A stretch of DNA of 64,000 nucleotides from Variovorax sp. J22G73 (GCF_030317035.1 NZ_JASZYK010000020.1:47865-111864), one strand, 5' to 3'. Counted from the stretch's first letter, positions 35,860 to 44,614 are shown. The notes: generated by a model not told the origin, from the letters alone. A program made the numbers and translations.

Positions 35860-36725
35860 CGGCGTCTGATTATGGGGTTGGTGGCTCCCGACAAGGCGTA
35901 TCGATGCGCGCCTCATTGCTGCGGTCGCACGCGTTTGGTCATCGTAAACACGTCGTTCCCACGTCAGTGCGCAGGCAGTTCAGTCCATTCACGAAGCTCC
36001 GGCGCTGGGGGTTTGAACGGTTCAAACCTTGGACGCCAGTTCACGGTTCGTTCTCGTGTGAGGCGCAATTTTTAGCGCCCGCTGGGCCGGTAATCGCCAA
36101 AATTGGGAGCGATGAACGGCAGCGGTGGGACGGTAAGGGCGCGACTCGAGGCGCTGCAGGTATCGGCAGTTTGTACGCGGAAGGCAGGGGGTTTGAACGG
36201 TTCAAACCCTGGGCGGCGGTTCATCGCTCGTTTTTGTATGACACGCGATCCCTGGCGCCCACTGAGCCCGCACCCGCCAAAATTGGGAGCCATGAAAGGC
36301 TGCAGTTCGATGGCAAAAATGCGACTCGGGGCGCGACAAGCAAGGGCATGTGGTACGCAGATGGCAGAGGGTTTGAACGGTTCAAACCCTGGTCGGCCTT
36401 TGGTGGTTCGTGCTCGTCTAAGACGCAAATTTTGGCGCTTACAGAACTAGCACCCGCCAAAATGGGGAGCAACGAAGGGTTGCGGTTTGAATATGAAATG
36501 GCAGGCCGAGGTGCAGTCAGCAGCGGCCTCTTGTATTCAGGAGGCAGGGGGTTTGAACGGTTCAAACCCTGGGGATGGATTAGAACGTATCTCGTGGATG
36601 CCGTGACATGTCGGCCATCCGCAGCGCACAGCGGCATGCGTTGCTCGACGCCAGAATTGGCGAGCACGCACCAAACCGACCTTCTGGCTGCCTCGCTGGA
36701 CCGGCAAACAGGCCAGGGCTTTTAA
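35856..36725 (+). CDS. Candidate repeat protein encoded across the parS array
   Basis: An uninterrupted 289-codon frame. Its TTG start overlaps the parA stop (TTGA) and its stop lies 11 bases before parB. The three 180-base units encode 60-residue repeats with the pattern GFERFKPW ... LAP ... AKxGSxE ... GRGFERFKPW; the palindrome itself encodes FERFK. By hand count, third codon positions carry 22 of 48 differences between units A and B, and 26 of 58 between B and C, mildly more than one third. An internal ATG at 35904 is an alternative start. No similar protein is known to me. It may be untranslated; the open frame could be a by-product of GC-rich repeats. Confidence 0.35.
   Translation: MTASDYGVGGSRQGVSMRASLLRSHAFGHRKHVVPTSVRRQFSPFTKLRRWGFERFKPWTPVHGSFSCEAQFLAPAGPVIAKIGSDERQRWDGKGATRGAAGIGSLYAEGRGFERFKPWAAVHRSFLYDTRSLAPTEPAPAKIGSHERLQFDGKNATRGATSKGMWYADGRGFERFKPWSAFGGSCSSKTQILALTELAPAKMGSNEGLRFEYEMAGRGAVSSGLLYSGGRGFERFKPWGWIRTYLVDAVTCRPSAAHSGMRCSTPELASTHQTDLLAASLDRQTGQGF
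36011..36567. repeat. parS array: four 17-bp palindromes at exact 180-bp intervals
   Basis: The identical palindrome gtttgaacggttcaaac starts at 36011, 36191, 36371 and 36551. The three complete units are 180 bases each with no insertion or deletion. Between units about a quarter to a third of positions differ, yet the palindrome with its ggtt/cct flanks is unchanged. A second element, gccaaaattgggagc, is conserved at unit positions 86-100. The place between parA and parB and the palindromic form point to a ParB-binding centromere. Confidence 0.85.
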
Positions 36726-36736
36726 AGGATTGATCG

Positions 36737-37879
36737 ATGGCAAACAAGAACCTTATCAAGCGTGCGTTCAGCGTCACCGCCAACCTCCCTTCGCAACGTG
36801 CTGAAGGGCCGCTCCCTACTGGATCGGCAATGCTTGAGCCGATTGCCCGCCAAACGGTGCCCGCGCCAGACGCGCCCGCGTCCGAGGAACGACCGATGCG
36901 GCTCCTCGAATCGGTCGCCGCGCCTGCGGAGACCCCTCATGCCCAACGACAGAGCGCGGGGCCGCGTACGAGCCCGGGTTCCATGCTCGCGTTCATGGCG
37001 GAGCAGTCCGAAGTGCACAAGGAAGTTGTGGAACTGCGTCAGCGACTGAATGCTTTCGATGGCGCTGACGTGGTGAGACGTCTTGATCCTGCGCTGGTGT
37101 CAGTCTCCCAGTGGGCGAACCGGGATCGCGCGCACTTCGCGACAGAAGCGTTTGCCAGACTCAAGGCTGAAATCGACAGCGCTGGCGGAAACATTCAACC
37201 CATTAAAGTACGCACCATTGCCAGTCCGGCCCAGGGAGCGCCACAGTTCGAGATTGTGTATGGGCACCGTCGGCACCAAGCATGCCTTGAACTCGGCATT
37301 CCGGTTCTCGCGCTTGTTGAGGAGGGCATGAAAGATGCCCAGCTTTTTGTCGAGATGGACCGTGAGAATCGCGAGCGCGAGGATTTGTCACCTTGGGAGC
37401 AGGGCGTGATGTACACGCGCGCCCTGGAGGAGGGTTTGTTCCCTTCTGCCAAACAGCTTGCGGCGGCGCTGGGCGTCGACATGGGCACCGTCTCGAAAGC
37501 AAGGACGCTCAGCGCGCTCCCGCGGGAGGTGCTCGATGCATTCGCCTCACCGCTCGACCTCCAGTTCCGCTGGGGCAAGCTGCTCACCGAGGCCCTGCAA
37601 CGAGACCCTGAAGGGGTGCTTGAGCGAGCCAGGATCGTCGCTGCGCAAACGCCGCGGCCGTCGTCCACCGAGGCGTTGAAGACGCTGATCCAAAGGTCGA
37701 CCGGCAAGGCGCGGCCACTGGGTTCGGCGACTTGGCTCAATGGTGAAGGCCATCAGATCGCCACAATGAGCACGGATCGAAAGGGGAGGGTGACCGTTTC
37801 TGTTGACCGCCTTGAGGAGGGGCAACTACGGCGCTTGATCAAGCTCCTGGATGGTTTTCTTGGGGTCAAGTCGGAGTAG
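36737..37879 (+). CDS. parB: ParB-type centromere-binding partition protein
   Basis: A 380-residue protein. The N-terminus carries basic residues (MANKNLIKRAFSVTANLPSQ) that may contact ParA. The ParB/Sulfiredoxin-like domain includes IQPIKVRTIASPAQGAPQFE and the nucleotide-binding box YGHRRHQACLELGIP, then ENREREDLSPWEQGVMYTRA. The helix-turn-helix is PSAKQLAAALGVDMGTVSKA. The C-terminal segment (VTVSVDRLEEGQLRRLIKLL) resembles the dimerisation domain. It should bind the adjacent palindromes and spread or form a partition complex with ParA. AAAGGA precedes the ATG. Confidence 0.93.
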   Translation: MANKNLIKRAFSVTANLPSQRAEGPLPTGSAMLEPIARQTVPAPDAPASEERPMRLLESVAAPAETPHAQRQSAGPRTSPGSMLAFMAEQSEVHKEVVELRQRLNAFDGADVVRRLDPALVSVSQWANRDRAHFATEAFARLKAEIDSAGGNIQPIKVRTIASPAQGAPQFEIVYGHRRHQACLELGIPVLALVEEGMKDAQLFVEMDRENREREDLSPWEQGVMYTRALEEGLFPSAKQLAAALGVDMGTVSKARTLSALPREVLDAFASPLDLQFRWGKLLTEALQRDPEGVLERARIVAAQTPRPSSTEALKTLIQRSTGKARPLGSATWLNGEGHQIATMSTDRKGRVTVSVDRLEEGQLRRLIKLLDGFLGVKSE

Positions 37880-38414
37880 CGCGCCAGGGCCTCGGTCGGC
37901 GTGCGCCAGGCGCGCTACGAGCTCGCCTTGTTGTTTGTTTGCGCTTACTATCAACGTATTGCGCATGCTTGCTGAACCCCACGGGTTGCTTCTATCAGCT
38001 GACGAGGGGATGCGACGAAAATCGGCGGTTTGGCACCCATTTATCGCATAGATGATTATTTTTACGAGATGGCAGTTGTCCCGCCCTCAGGCGCAGGTCC
38101 GCAAAAGTGTCTGCAGTGCGCCTCCACGCCCGACGAATTGCATCGGCGGCTTGGCCGCTTGCGCCTGCGAAAACCAGAGGGTGCTCCACCGTTTGGGCAC
38201 CGCGCGGATTTCGGACGGTATTTCTTTCAGGGCCGCGATCAGACGGCTGAACACCAAGCCGGCATCTTCCTTCACTCCATGCCGGCACCCTTCGCTTATG
38301 TTGAACCGGGCGGAGTGGGATAGGGCAGAGCGGGTCGAGGCCTGCGGTCGGCCCGCTCCGCTGTGGCGGAGCGCCAATGAACCTTGGCGCATCTGTCGAT
38401 AGCGGACGTCCCGC
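37880..38414. other. Intergenic stretch, no clear gene
   Basis: About 535 bases after parB. A minus-strand frame at 38087-38392 gives a plausible-looking helical segment (LVFSRLIAALKEIPSEIRAV) but no ribosome site and no family, so it was not called as a gene. It may be decayed. Confidence 0.35.
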
Positions 38415-39296
38415 TCAGCCGTGCGTTAAGGCTGCGTTGAACGCGGAGCTTCGTTCCATCACCTCAACGAGAAAGTCCATGGCAGCCCGGACCGGGCCCG
38501 CGTTTTTCACGTCCCTATGGACCACCAGCCAGATGTCTCGCGAAAAAGATGACTCGTTGTTGGCGACACGAAGCAATGTCTCGTCAGCTTCGCCCAAGAA
38601 GCAGGGAAGCCCGCCCACACCTGCGCCCGCACGAACTGCCGCGTGGTGGCCATTTATCTCGCTGAGTTCGCAGGCGATCGGGCGCTTGCCCGCAACGCTA
38701 CGAAGCCATTTTTGCTGCGGCATATCTTCAAATCGCGCATCGTAGGCAATGAACTCCCAAAGCTCCGGGTGCGGAAGCGCCTCGTAGCTCCGGCTCGCGT
38801 ACAGGGCGAAGGGCATTGTTCCCAACTTCCGCACGACGCTGCCCGGTTCCGTTGGACGCACCAGCCGCACCGCAATGTCCGCCTCGCGCCGACCCAGCGA
38901 CACGTGCTGAGCTTGGCCGGACACGGACAACTGGATGCCGGGAAACCTTTTGCGGAACTCCGTCAGATGCTGCGCCAGGAAGCTTGCAACCAAGACAGGC
39001 GGCACGCTGAGAGAAACCTTACCGGTGAGTGGCGATTGGCTGGCACGGACGGCCCGCTCGATGGTGAACGCGTCGTCTTCCAAGGCCAGCGCCAGCGTGA
39101 ACACGTGCGACCCCACATCGGTCAGACGACAGGCTCGCGGCAGCCGCTCCACGAGGCGCACCTGCAGATCGCGTTCCAGGGAGGTCAATCGACGGCTGAT
39201 AGTTGCATGGTCAACCTTCAACTCGCGGGCCGCGCCCGACAGGGTGCCCATGCGGCCGACAGCGACGAAATGCCTCAGGTCTTCCCAGTCGAACAT
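38415..39296 (-). CDS. LysR-family transcriptional regulator
   Basis: A 293-residue regulator: winged helix MFDWEDLRHFVAVGRMGTLS, GAARELKVDHATISRRLTSL, then an effector domain (GKVSLSVPPVLVASFLAQHL). The ATG giving MFDWEDL, with GGAGAA upstream, fits the family length. It is divergent from the MFS transporter across 96 bases, so it probably controls that transporter in response to an exported or toxic compound. Confidence 0.92.
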   Translation of the reverse strand: MFDWEDLRHFVAVGRMGTLSGAARELKVDHATISRRLTSLERDLQVRLVERLPRACRLTDVGSHVFTLALALEDDAFTIERAVRASQSPLTGKVSLSVPPVLVASFLAQHLTEFRKRFPGIQLSVSGQAQHVSLGRREADIAVRLVRPTEPGSVVRKLGTMPFALYASRSYEALPHPELWEFIAYDARFEDMPQQKWLRSVAGKRPIACELSEINGHHAAVRAGAGVGGLPCFLGEADETLLRVANNESSFSRDIWLVVHRDVKNAGPVRAAMDFLVEVMERSSAFNAALTHG

Positions 39297-39392
39297 CTGT
39301 GCATTTTCTCCAGGATGGATTGCAGTTTTATGGAGTTTACGCACAGAACTCCCCCCCTAGCATCCGAGTTTGCTATTTCACGGGACAGTTTG

Positions 39393-40787
39393 ATGGAAAC
39401 CATTTCCTTGAGTCACCGCCAGCGCGGAACCCTGGTTGCAGCAGGCCTTGGATTCGTCGTGGTGCTGCTGGATGTCAGCGTCGTCAACGTCGCACTCGAG
39501 ACCCTGCGTGTCAGCTTCGGCACCGATGTCGCCGGCCTGCAGTGGGTGGTCAATGCATACACGCTGGTCTTCGCGGCACTGCTCTTGACCTCCGGAGCGC
39601 TTGGTGACCGGATGGGGGCCAAGCGGGTCTTCATGGCGGGCTTCGCCGTTTTTACACTGGCCTCTCTCGCTTGCGGTCTCGCGCCGAGCTTGGCGTTGCT
39701 GGTGGTTTCGCGCGTCGTCCAGGGCATGGGGGCGGCTCTCCTGGTTCCCAGCTCCCTGATGCTGCTGCAGCAGGCATTTCCCAATCCTGCTCAACGCAGC
39801 CGTGCGGTAGGTTGGTGGGGAGCTGCCGGAGGTATCGCCCTGGCAGCCGGACCGGTGCTGGGCGGACTGCTCATTGCGCATGTGGGATGGCGTGGCATCT
39901 TTCTCATCAACCTGCCGATTGGCGCGCTCGGATTGGCGCTAACGCTGTGCTACGCACCCACCGCAGCTGCGAAGCCAAGCCGTGGACTTGACCTGCCAGG
40001 TCAGCTTGCGGCCATGCTTGCACTCGCTTCCTTGACCGCCGCTTTGACAGAAGCGAGTCGGCTGGGGTGGTTCCATCCCCTGGTCTGTGGGGGAATAGCA
40101 ATATCACTCATCAGCGCAACCGCGTTCTACTGGCTGGAGCGGCACAGCAAGGAACCCATGCTTCCGCTCTCGTTGTTCCGCAGCACGACCTTCTCGATAG
40201 CGACTGCGGTGGGCGTGGTGGTGAATTTTGCCTACTACGGGCTGGTGTTCGTCTTCAGCCTGTTCTTCCAAGCGGTCCAGCAGCTCTCTCCGCAACAGAC
40301 CGGGTTGGCCTTCTTGCCTATGACGGCCATCCTGATGGTCATGAACATCGTCGCCGGAAGGTTGGTGACCCGCGCAGGTACGCGAGCCTTGATGGTCGCC
40401 GGACTGGCGCTCGCCTCCCTCGGGTATCTGCTGCTGCTTCGGGTCGACGCAGACCGCGCGTATCTGACACTGGTGCTACCGATGCTGCTTGCAGCAAGCG
40501 GCATCGCGTTGGTGGTTCCAACCATGACCAACGCGACTTTGTCATCAGTCGACGCAGCGCATGCGGGCATCGCGTCCGGTGTCCTCAATTCGGCCCGTCA
40601 GATTGGAGGAATGCTGGGGGTGGCCGTGTGCGGGTTCTTCGTGCGCGACACTGAACCAGGCATCTTTCTGCACGGCATGCATGTGTCGCTTGCCTTGGCC
40701 GTCGTTCTCTTGTCTGCGGGTGGCATCCTCAGCTACTTTGGGTTGAAAAAGCCTAACCTTGCAGACACGACGGCGCAGCATGGTTGA
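39393..40787 (+). CDS. MFS drug/metabolite exporter (DHA2-like)
   Basis: A 464-residue inner-membrane transporter with about 13-14 hydrophobic segments. Motifs: first helix LVAAGLGFVVVLLDVSVVNV with the D-x-x-x-V-N-V pattern of proton-coupled multidrug exporters, loop motif A GALGDRMGAKR, motif C WWGAAGGIALAAGPVLGGLL. Length and motifs suit the EmrB/QacA group. It probably uses the proton gradient to export a toxic compound. A very long in-frame upstream extension overlaps the LysR gene on the other strand and is rejected; the ATG encoding METISLSHRQR is used. Confidence 0.92.
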   Translation: METISLSHRQRGTLVAAGLGFVVVLLDVSVVNVALETLRVSFGTDVAGLQWVVNAYTLVFAALLLTSGALGDRMGAKRVFMAGFAVFTLASLACGLAPSLALLVVSRVVQGMGAALLVPSSLMLLQQAFPNPAQRSRAVGWWGAAGGIALAAGPVLGGLLIAHVGWRGIFLINLPIGALGLALTLCYAPTAAAKPSRGLDLPGQLAAMLALASLTAALTEASRLGWFHPLVCGGIAISLISATAFYWLERHSKEPMLPLSLFRSTTFSIATAVGVVVNFAYYGLVFVFSLFFQAVQQLSPQQTGLAFLPMTAILMVMNIVAGRLVTRAGTRALMVAGLALASLGYLLLLRVDADRAYLTLVLPMLLAASGIALVVPTMTNATLSSVDAAHAGIASGVLNSARQIGGMLGVAVCGFFVRDTEPGIFLHGMHVSLALAVVLLSAGGILSYFGLKKPNLADTTAQHG

Positions 40788-41126
40788 ACCGGCAAAAACG
40801 ACCGTCGGCTGCCGGCCGACGCCCGAGTTTTCAACAGAATCGGCCCAAAGCCGCCATCCAGATTCCTCTGAAGCTGCCGTTCCCTCCAATCTCGCAAAAG
40901 CTGCGCTGCCGTTGAGGGCTTCCCGTAGGAACGACTGCTAAGGCGGAAAGAAGTCTTTCTTCCAAACGCTTGCATTCTCGACTCACGCGCCAGCGCCGAT
41001 CTGCCCGCCCGTAGGGCGATTGATTCAAGCGGTGCTACGATAAAAGCATCGGGAATACAGCGTCCCGGTCTGCAAAAAGTAGACGGTGTCCCGTCCAAGC
41101 GCTGGTCACTCATAACGGAGCTATCC
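40788..41126. other. Intergenic stretch upstream of the chromate transporter gene
   Basis: About 340 bases. It should contain the chrA promoter. No chrB-type regulator or other gene was found. A minus-strand frame crossing it has no motif. Confidence 0.35.
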
Positions 41127-42509
41127 GTGGACACCGCATCGCCTGACGCACATTCCGCATCCCCCGCACCTTCTGTGCACCCTCAGCCCGTTTCCTTCGT
41201 TGAAGCACTTCGCTTCTGGCTCAAGCTTGGCTTCATCAGCTTCGGCGGTCCCGCCGGGCAGATCGCGATCATGCACACCGAGCTCGTCGAGCGGCGGCGC
41301 TGGATCAGCGAAAAGCGCTTTCTTCACGCACTGAATTTCTGCATGCTGCTGCCTGGTCCCGAGGCGCAGCAACTGGCCACGTACATCGGCTGGCTCATGC
41401 ACCGCACGCGCGGCGGCATCGTTGCGGGCGCACTGTTCGTGTTGCCGTCGCTGTTCATCCTGATCGCGCTATCCTGGATTTACCTGCGTTTTGGCAACGT
41501 GCCGGTGGTAGCCGGCATCTTTTACGGCATCAAGCCTGCCGTCACTGCGCTGGTGCTGCACGCGGCGCATCGCATCGGCAGCCGCGCGCTGAAAAACCGG
41601 TGGATGTGGGGCATCGCTGCCGCTGCGTTCGTGGCGATCTTCGCGTTCGACACGAAGTTTCCGGCGATCGTGCTGGCAGCCGGCCTGATCGGCCATGTCG
41701 GGGCGCGCTGGGCTCCTGGGGTTTTCGCACTCGGCGGCGGGCATGGGGGCGCCGCCCAAAGCTACGGCCCGGCGCTGATCGACGACGACACGCCGACACC
41801 ACCGCACGCGCGCTTCTCACGTTCGCACCTGATCAATATCCTCGCGATCGGCGTGGGCCTTTGGCTGCTCTCCATGGGCGTGCTGATCGTCACGCAGGGA
41901 CTGCAGGGCACACTCACGCAGATGGGCTGGTTCTTCACCAAGGCGGCCTTGCTGACCTTCGGCGGCGCCTATGCCGTGCTGCCCTACGTCTACCAGGGCG
42001 CCGTCGAACACCATCACTGGCTCTCCGGCGCGCAGATGATCGATGGCCTTGCGCTTGGCGAGACGACGCCAGGTCCGCTCATCATGGTCGTGGCCTTCGT
42101 CGGCTTTGTCGGTGGATGGCTCCAACAGTTGCTGGGGCCGGACTCGGCGTTCCTGGCGGGCGCGCTGGCCGCAACCATCGTGACCTTCTTCACCTTCCTG
42201 CCGTCATTCATCTTCATTCTTGCTGGCGGGCCCGCCATCGAAGCCACACACGGCAAGCTGGGCTTCACGGCCCCGCTGTCGGCCATCACCGCGGCGGTGG
42301 TGGGCGTGATCCTGAACCTGGCGCTTTTCTTCGCGTACCACGTGCTCTGGCCTCAGGGCTTCGGCGGCCATTTCGACAGGGTCTCAGCGGTGATTGCCGT
42401 GGCGGCCGCGGTGGCCCTGTTCCGCTTCAAAGTCGGCGTGATGACGCTGCTCGGTGCCTGCGCGACCATCGGGTTGGCGGTTACGGTGTTGCTTCCCCAA
42501 CTGCGCTGA
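41127..42509 (+). CDS. chrA: Chromate transporter ChrA
   Basis: A 460-residue inner-membrane protein with two homologous CHR halves. The first begins FWLKLGFISFGGPAGQIAIM and contains LNFCMLLPGPEAQQLATYIG. The second has WFFTKAALLTFGGAYAVLPY and DGLALGETTPGPLIMVVAFV. This doubled structure and length match long-chain ChrA transporters, which lower cytoplasmic chromate by exporting it. The start is a GTG after ACGGAG. No chrB or other resistance gene adjoins, although a fragment of a metal-efflux pump lies just downstream. Confidence 0.93.
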   Translation: MDTASPDAHSASPAPSVHPQPVSFVEALRFWLKLGFISFGGPAGQIAIMHTELVERRRWISEKRFLHALNFCMLLPGPEAQQLATYIGWLMHRTRGGIVAGALFVLPSLFILIALSWIYLRFGNVPVVAGIFYGIKPAVTALVLHAAHRIGSRALKNRWMWGIAAAAFVAIFAFDTKFPAIVLAAGLIGHVGARWAPGVFALGGGHGGAAQSYGPALIDDDTPTPPHARFSRSHLINILAIGVGLWLLSMGVLIVTQGLQGTLTQMGWFFTKAALLTFGGAYAVLPYVYQGAVEHHHWLSGAQMIDGLALGETTPGPLIMVVAFVGFVGGWLQQLLGPDSAFLAGALAATIVTFFTFLPSFIFILAGGPAIEATHGKLGFTAPLSAITAAVVGVILNLALFFAYHVLWPQGFGGHFDRVSAVIAVAAAVALFRFKVGVMTLLGACATIGLAVTVLLPQLR

Positions 42510-42679
42510 TCGGGTGGTCATGGATGCTCGAATTCAAGCCTCGCAGGTTGACGCAGACAGGGCTGAACCCCGTTCGATGAGCACCTCCTCGATCGCGCGC
42601 CCACGCGTGGCTCTACGGGCTGGCGCACCACGTCCATCGTGAACAAGAAGCGGCCCGCGCCGCATGGTTCGGCTTGAGG

Positions 42680-42889
42680 CTTTCGCACGAGCCTCTCGAC
42701 GTCGACCACGGCATCGCTGACCAGCTCCCCGACGGCAATGGACAGGTCGCCGAGCGTCATCGCGTTGAACGGTTGCCCGAGCACCTTGAATGCCAGCGCG
42801 GTGACCGCCAGTGACAGCGGAATCGCAACCCGCGAAATGACACTGATGCGCGCCGATCGCAGGGATGCGAACAGCACGATGACCATCAT
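42680..42889 (-). pseudogene. Fragment of a heavy-metal RND efflux pump (CusA/CzcA-like)
   Basis: About 70 residues (MMVIVLFASLRSARISVISR, VAIPLSLAVTALAFKVLGQP, FNAMTLGDLSIAVGELVSDA, VVDVERLVRKP) match the region of CusA/CzcA-type pumps that runs through transmembrane helices 3-4 with its Gly-rich MTLGGLAIAIG segment. A full pump has over 1000 residues, so only a scrap remains. It abuts a dnaE2 scrap on the opposite strand. Confidence 0.65.
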
Positions 42890-42905
42890 GTTCGCGCGTC
42901 CCGGC

Positions 42906-43130
42906 CTAGGACACGCCGATCTGTCAGTTATTCAACGCGCCGACACGGTGGGCGTTTTCCAGATCGAAAGCCGGGCGCATATGGCGATGCTCCCGCGCAT
43001 GAAATCGGTTCGTTTCTATGACCTGATATTTAAGGTGATGGCCATTGTCCGGCCGGGCACGATCCAGGGCCGAGGGTCCACCCTTACCTCCGCCGGCGCG
43101 CGGGCGAAGAAGCAATTAGGGGAGGTTAGG
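42906..43130 (+). pseudogene. Fragment of error-prone DNA polymerase DnaE2
   Basis: The reading IQRADTVGVFQIESRAHMAM, LPRMKSVRFYDLIFKVMAIV, RPGTIQG matches the catalytic core of DnaE2. After an indel the next frame continues VHPYLRRRAGEEAI, again as in DnaE2. The parent is over 1000 residues long and is normally in an imuA-imuB-dnaE2 SOS cassette, none of which is seen here. Confidence 0.75.
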
Positions 43131-43244
43131 CGCTCCAAGCGCTATCGATAGCGCCTATTCGGCGCACAAGCAGTCGCCAACACACAGGAGATGGTCGCCT
43201 TATGTCAGTGAATTCGAATCAAGGTGGACGGCTTCCAATCACGC

Positions 43245-43478
43245 TCACTCGTCGCGCTGCGGCTTTTCCTTGCGCGAGCGATCGGAATAAGGAGAACTGC
43301 CTACGTTCTCGGTCGTCCCTACGCCAGCATCCCCTTTGCGCACAGGTTGCGACGGCTCTGGTGTGCCGGCCTGCTCGTCCGGCCCTTCACCTCGTTCGCT
43401 TGAAGTCTTCGCTGTCTGCTTCATCGCCTTCTGCGCGGGAAGCGCATGGTCGGATTCGGGCTTCGAACGATTGGTCAT
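43245..43478 (-). CDS. Small disordered hypothetical protein
   Basis: A 77-residue hydrophilic protein (MTNRSKPESDHALPAQKAMK ... GDAGVGTTENVGSSPYSDRS RKEKP), rich in Ser, Pro, Lys and Glu with no hydrophobic core. AGGA lies about 9 bases before the ATG. I have an impression of similar short proteins in related genera, without assigned function. Confidence 0.5.
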   Translation of the reverse strand: MTNRSKPESDHALPAQKAMKQTAKTSSERGEGPDEQAGTPEPSQPVRKGDAGVGTTENVGSSPYSDRSRKEKPQRDE

Positions 43479-43571
43479 AGGTGTTTATCCTGAAAACTTC
43501 GACCCTCTACCCACACTAGATGCCATGATGTCGGACGCTGGCCTGTTTGGTCGTGGCCGCGCACTCCCGCC

Positions 43572-43760
43572 TCACCGCCTCTTAGCGATGCGCTCCGAAG
43601 GCAGCCCGGTAATCAGGTGCTCGGTGAGCGAAAGCCAGGTCTGATAGTCGATCACCAGGATTTTTCGCTTCGGGTTTTGCACGCGCCGCTTTCCAGCCCG
43701 CCCTCGTGCGTCTAGTACAGGCGCAGTGAGATTCAAAGCGTGCTGATGGTTTTCTTTCAT
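43572..43760 (-). CDS. Small hypothetical protein
   Basis: A 62-residue basic protein, MKENHQHALNLTAPVLDARG, followed by KRKILVIDYQTWLSLTEHLI. No family recognised and no strong ribosome site. It lies between the disordered small protein and the MerR-TPR gene, in the same direction. Confidence 0.35.
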   Translation of the reverse strand: MKENHQHALNLTAPVLDARGRAGKRRVQNPKRKILVIDYQTWLSLTEHLITGLPSERIAKRR

Positions 43761-43810
43761 ACCGCTAAAAATGATGGTGAGTAATCACTGGGTGGCGGGG
43801 CGTCACTTGG

Positions 43811-44614
43811 CTAGAGAGCCTGCCCAGCTTGAAGACGCCGAAACGCACTGAAATGCCGGATGGCCTTTTGCTTCTCCCCGACATCCGCGTAGAGCAAGGC
43901 AGCATTGCGGTGAGCATCAAGAAGATCCGGTTGCAACCGGAGCGCCTCCTCATAGCTCACCAGCGCGCCTTCGACGTCGCCCGTGCCTTCATGCGCGACG
44001 GCGCGATTGAAATGCATCAACGGATCGTCGGGGCAAAACCGAACTCCATCCTCGTACAGCTCGACCGCAGAGTGGCAACGTCCTGCTTCACAGAGGATGA
44101 ATCCGAGATTCAGGTAAGCATGCGCGTGGGTTGGCTCCTCCACCAGGATCTGCCGGTATATGTCCTCGGCAGCATCCGGTGCGCTCTCTTCCAACGCTTC
44201 GGCCCGGGCGAACAGGTCACCGAGGTCGACGCCGCTCTGCGTGGGCAGCGGAGGCGCCGGCAGACGGCTGACGGAGCCGCCGGCGGCAGCAAGCTGCAGG
44301 TCCAGGATCAGCTGACCTGTTTCAGGCTCCCAGTGCGCTTCTGCAGAGCGCACTGTCACCCTGTCTCCCTCGGCGGTGATGCGAATGCCTGCCAGAGGAA
44401 ATTCCAGCGGCATCGAAGCCTTGAGGAGACGCAATGAACGCAGGATCTGCCTAGTCGGAATGCGCGCTGCTCGCAGCTCGTTGGCAGAGCGCAAAAGGAC
44501 CTGGTCTTGAAAGGAAAAGCGCCAGCCCTTGCCTTCTTCCTTTTCGGGCGCGACAAACCCCAATTCGATGAGCCGGAGCACGACGTGCCTTGAGAGGCCA
44601 AAGAATTGGCTCAC
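43811..44614 (-). CDS. MerR-like DNA-binding domain fused to TPR repeats
   Basis: A 267-residue protein. The N-terminal 70 residues form a MerR-type winged helix (SQFFGLSRHVVLRLIELGFV, WRFSFQDQVLLRSANELRAA). Residues about 130-260 contain tandem TPR helices (AHAYLNLGFILCEAGRCHSA, DPLMHFNRAVAHEGTGDVEG, DLLDAHRNAALLYADVGEKQ). The TPRs suggest protein binding instead of a small inducer. It follows the Ku gene by 37 bases on the same strand and probably shares its transcript. GTG is the only reasonable start, as the Ku gene ends just upstream. Confidence 0.8.
   Translation of the reverse strand: MSQFFGLSRHVVLRLIELGFVAPEKEEGKGWRFSFQDQVLLRSANELRAARIPTRQILRSLRLLKASMPLEFPLAGIRITAEGDRVTVRSAEAHWEPETGQLILDLQLAAAGGSVSRLPAPPLPTQSGVDLGDLFARAEALEESAPDAAEDIYRQILVEEPTHAHAYLNLGFILCEAGRCHSAVELYEDGVRFCPDDPLMHFNRAVAHEGTGDVEGALVSYEEALRLQPDLLDAHRNAALLYADVGEKQKAIRHFSAFRRLQAGQAL

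Noticed and set aside
35821..36567. CRISPR array
   Set aside because: The repeats are 17-base palindromes separated by about 163 bases of similar, not unique, sequence; no cas genes.
36221..36667. A 148-codon minus-strand frame in the centromere repeats (GLNRSNP repeats)
   Set aside because: It closes within one of the repeat units, unlike the plus-strand frame, and has no ribosome site. It shares wobble positions with the plus frame, so it cannot be fully excluded.
38643..39392. N-terminal extension of the MFS transporter by 250 codons
   Set aside because: It covers the divergent LysR gene in antisense and adds hydrophilic low-complexity sequence before the first membrane helix.
40788..41126. 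chrB regulator before chrA
   Set aside because: No frame here shows ChrB-type sequence or adequate length.
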